DNA from: Burkholderia sp. 8Y
GTDB lineage: Bacteria > Pseudomonadota > Gammaproteobacteria > Burkholderiales > Burkholderiaceae
Assembly: GCF_902506145.1 (NCBI RefSeq)
Contig: NZ_LR733519.1
Coordinates: forward strand, 654,582 to 718,581
DNA: 64,000 nt
Direction of reading: 5' to 3'
Part shown: piece after piece, positions 62,674 through 64,000 of the stretch
How the letters are laid out: the number at the start of each line of letters is the position of its first letter
Numbering within the stretch: position 1 is the first letter of the stretch
The notes under the pieces: model-generated
The model's input: the letters and a program-made list of their open reading frames with translations, nothing else
What the model was told of the DNA's origin: nothing
The model's database searches: none
Program-made: the position numbers and the translations under genes

Positions 62674-63609
62674 ATGAGCGTCAAGGTATTCCAAAGCGAA
62701 GATGTCCAGGGCTTGTTGAAGGCTGCGGCGAATCTCGCCGGCGACGCTGGCAATGCGCGCACGAAGCAGATCACGCATCGCCTGCTGAGCGATTTGTTCA
62801 AGGCGATCGACGATCTCGACATGACACCCGACGAAATCTGGGCGGGCGTCAACTATCTGAACAAGCTGGGCCAGGACGGTGAGGCCGCGCTGCTTGCAGC
62901 GGGCTTGGGCCTCGAAAAATACCTCGACATTCGCATGGATGCCGAGGACCGTGCGACCGAGATGAACGGCGGCACGCCGCGCACCATTGAAGGTCCGCTG
63001 TATGTCGCGGGCGCGCCGCTGCGGGATGGCGTGACGAAGATCGACCTCGACGCCGACGAAAACGCCGGTCCGCTCGTCATTCGCGGCACGGTCACGGGAC
63101 CGGATGGCAAGCCGCTCGCGAACGCGGTCGTCGAATGCTGGCACGCCAATTCAAAGGGCTTCTATTCGCACTTCGATCCGACTGGCGCACAAAGCGACTT
63201 CAATCTGCGCGGCGCGGTAAAGACGGATGCCGCGGGCAAGTATGAGTTCCGCACGCTGATGCCTGTGGGTTATGGATGCCCGCCGCAAGGCTCGACGCAG
63301 CGTTTGCTCAATGCGCTTGGCCGACATGGCAACCGTCCTGCGCACGTGCATTTTTTCGTGACCGCTGACAATTGCCGCAAGCTGACGACTCAGATCAACA
63401 TCGAAGGCGATCCGTTGATCTGGGACGACTTCGCCTACGCGACGCGCGAAGATTTGATCCCGCATGTCGTCGACAAGACCGGTGGTCGGGAATTGGGTTT
63501 GAAGGCCGACGACTATAAAGAAATCGAGTTTGACTTCAGGCTGACGCCGCTAGTTCAGGGCAAGGACAATCAGATCGTGCAGCGGAACCGCGCTTCCGTT
63601 GCGGCGTAA
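62674..63609 (+). CDS. catA: Catechol 1,2-dioxygenase
   Basis: A 311-residue intradiol dioxygenase with non-heme iron(III). Tyr ligands are in KGFYSHFDPTG and near YGCPPQGS; His ligands are in RPAHVHFF (H-x-H). The N-terminal helical dimer domain (EDVQGLLKAAANLAG) is usual for CatA. It cleaves catechol to cis,cis-muconate. It is the last gene of the operon, 40 bases after catC; a terminator follows. CatR, the usual LysR regulator, is not seen here. Confidence 0.95.
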   Translation: MSVKVFQSEDVQGLLKAAANLAGDAGNARTKQITHRLLSDLFKAIDDLDMTPDEIWAGVNYLNKLGQDGEAALLAAGLGLEKYLDIRMDAEDRATEMNGGTPRTIEGPLYVAGAPLRDGVTKIDLDADENAGPLVIRGTVTGPDGKPLANAVVECWHANSKGFYSHFDPTGAQSDFNLRGAVKTDAAGKYEFRTLMPVGYGCPPQGSTQRLLNALGRHGNRPAHVHFFVTADNCRKLTTQINIEGDPLIWDDFAYATREDLIPHVVDKTGGRELGLKADDYKEIEFDFRLTPLVQGKDNQIVQRNRASVAA

Positions 63610-63621
63610 CCGACTGATAAG

Positions 63622-63652
63622 AACCCCCGCCTTGCGCGGGGGGTTTGCTTTT
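63622..63652 (+). terminator. Rho-independent terminator of the and-cat operon
   Basis: AACCCCCGC pairs with GCGGGGGGTT around a short CTTGC-type loop, with a GCTTTTTG run after it. It lies 13 bases after the catA stop. Confidence 0.85.
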
Positions 63653-63671
63653 TGCAGCGGGCGATGATGCA

Positions 63672-64000
63672 TCAGAACTTATGTCGCATGCCCACTTGCA
63701 CGAACGTCTGACGATCCGACGACGAGGCCGTCAACGCATTGAGCGTGGCTCGCGCGGGTCGTCCTGTCGAGTCGGTGCCGCTCGCGAACTGGGTGCTGCT
63801 GATCACATAGACATCGGTTCGTTTCGAGAGGTAATAGTCAAGAGACAACGACACGGTGTTGTAGTGTGAACTGCCGATGCTTCCCACGCCCGAACCGTGC
63901 GTATAGCTGTACACCAGTTCGCTCAGCAGAGCGGGGGTCCAGTAATAGGTGGCGTTCACTTCAGCGGTATTGAACTTCGCGGTGCCTGACAGTTGCAACG
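63672..64000 (-). CDS. Gram-negative porin, C-terminal part (truncated by the window edge)
   Basis: The visible ~110 residues are the C-terminal strands of a Burkholderia-type porin, related to the one at 17868-19055: TPALLSELVYSYTHGSG, DYYLSKRTDVYVIS and the final GMRHKF with terminal Phe. The gene's 5' end lies beyond base 64000; the Met seen at 63998 is probably internal. It converges on the cat operon and may help uptake of aromatic acids, which is only a guess from context. Confidence 0.9.
   Translation of the reverse strand, partial: LQLSGTAKFNTAEVNATYYWTPALLSELVYSYTHGSGVGSIGSSHYNTVSLSLDYYLSKRTDVYVISSTQFASGTDSTGRPARATLNALTASSSDRQTFVQVGMRHKF

Noticed and set aside
1-64000. CRISPR arrays, insertion sequences or prophage genes
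   Set aside because: No repeat-spacer array, transposase, integrase or phage structural gene was recognised anywhere in the window.

Overview
The window looks like chromosomal DNA of a Burkholderia-group betaproteobacterium (Burkholderia, Paraburkholderia or Caballeronia). The 5S rRNA is of Burkholderiaceae type, the coding DNA is GC-rich, and the gene families are typical of the group: Burkholderia-type porins, a histone-H1-like HU protein, and an anthranilate dioxygenase of the AndA type. I cannot name a species from sequence alone.

Bases 1-20700 look like ordinary chromosome. They begin with the end of an rRNA operon (5S rRNA and terminator). Next come a LacI regulator and a sugar-acid dehydratase with a palindromic operator between them. 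Single genes follow: an MBL-fold lipoprotein, DUF1328, a LysE exporter and an aldo/keto reductase. A phospholipase D-VTT (DedA-like) fusion overlaps an EEP-family gene, recalling the E. coli ybhP-clsB unit. The stretch closes with an H1-like HU protein, a divergent LysR/SDR pair, a DnaQ-GIY-YIG nuclease, an Anbu protease, a degenerate GDPD, a porin and a YihY-family protein.

Bases 21000-33150 hold an almost complete selenoprotein module. It comprises formate dehydrogenase-N subunits fdnG (with an in-frame UGA and a clear SECIS hairpin), fdnH and fdnI, the maturation factor fdhE, selA, selB, and the tRNA-Sec gene selC. Two DedA-family genes, one a DedA-PAP2-LssY fusion, sit between selB and selC. 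Only selD is missing from the set.

Bases 33150-56740 are looser, with several spacers of 300-650 bp. They contain an Nramp-related transporter with altered metal-site motifs, a Tat-dependent NHL protein and a periplasmic histidine phosphatase. A coupled DUF4118-hydrolase-MipA operon, a beta-propeller lipoprotein, a chemoreceptor, a UvrA-like ATPase, a Nudix hydrolase and a CHAD protein follow. A metal-stress-like group comes next: a DMT exporter with a histidine-rich tail, divergent chrB (apparently leaderless), a YncE-like protein, a COG4315 protein and a di-heme peroxidase. An AcpA-type phosphoesterase ends the stretch.

Bases 56744-63610 form a pathway cluster. An AraC/XylS regulator faces andAcAdAbAa-catB-catC-catA, which would convert anthranilate to catechol, then cis,cis-muconate, muconolactone and the beta-ketoadipate enol-lactone. 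A second porin, truncated by the window edge, follows.
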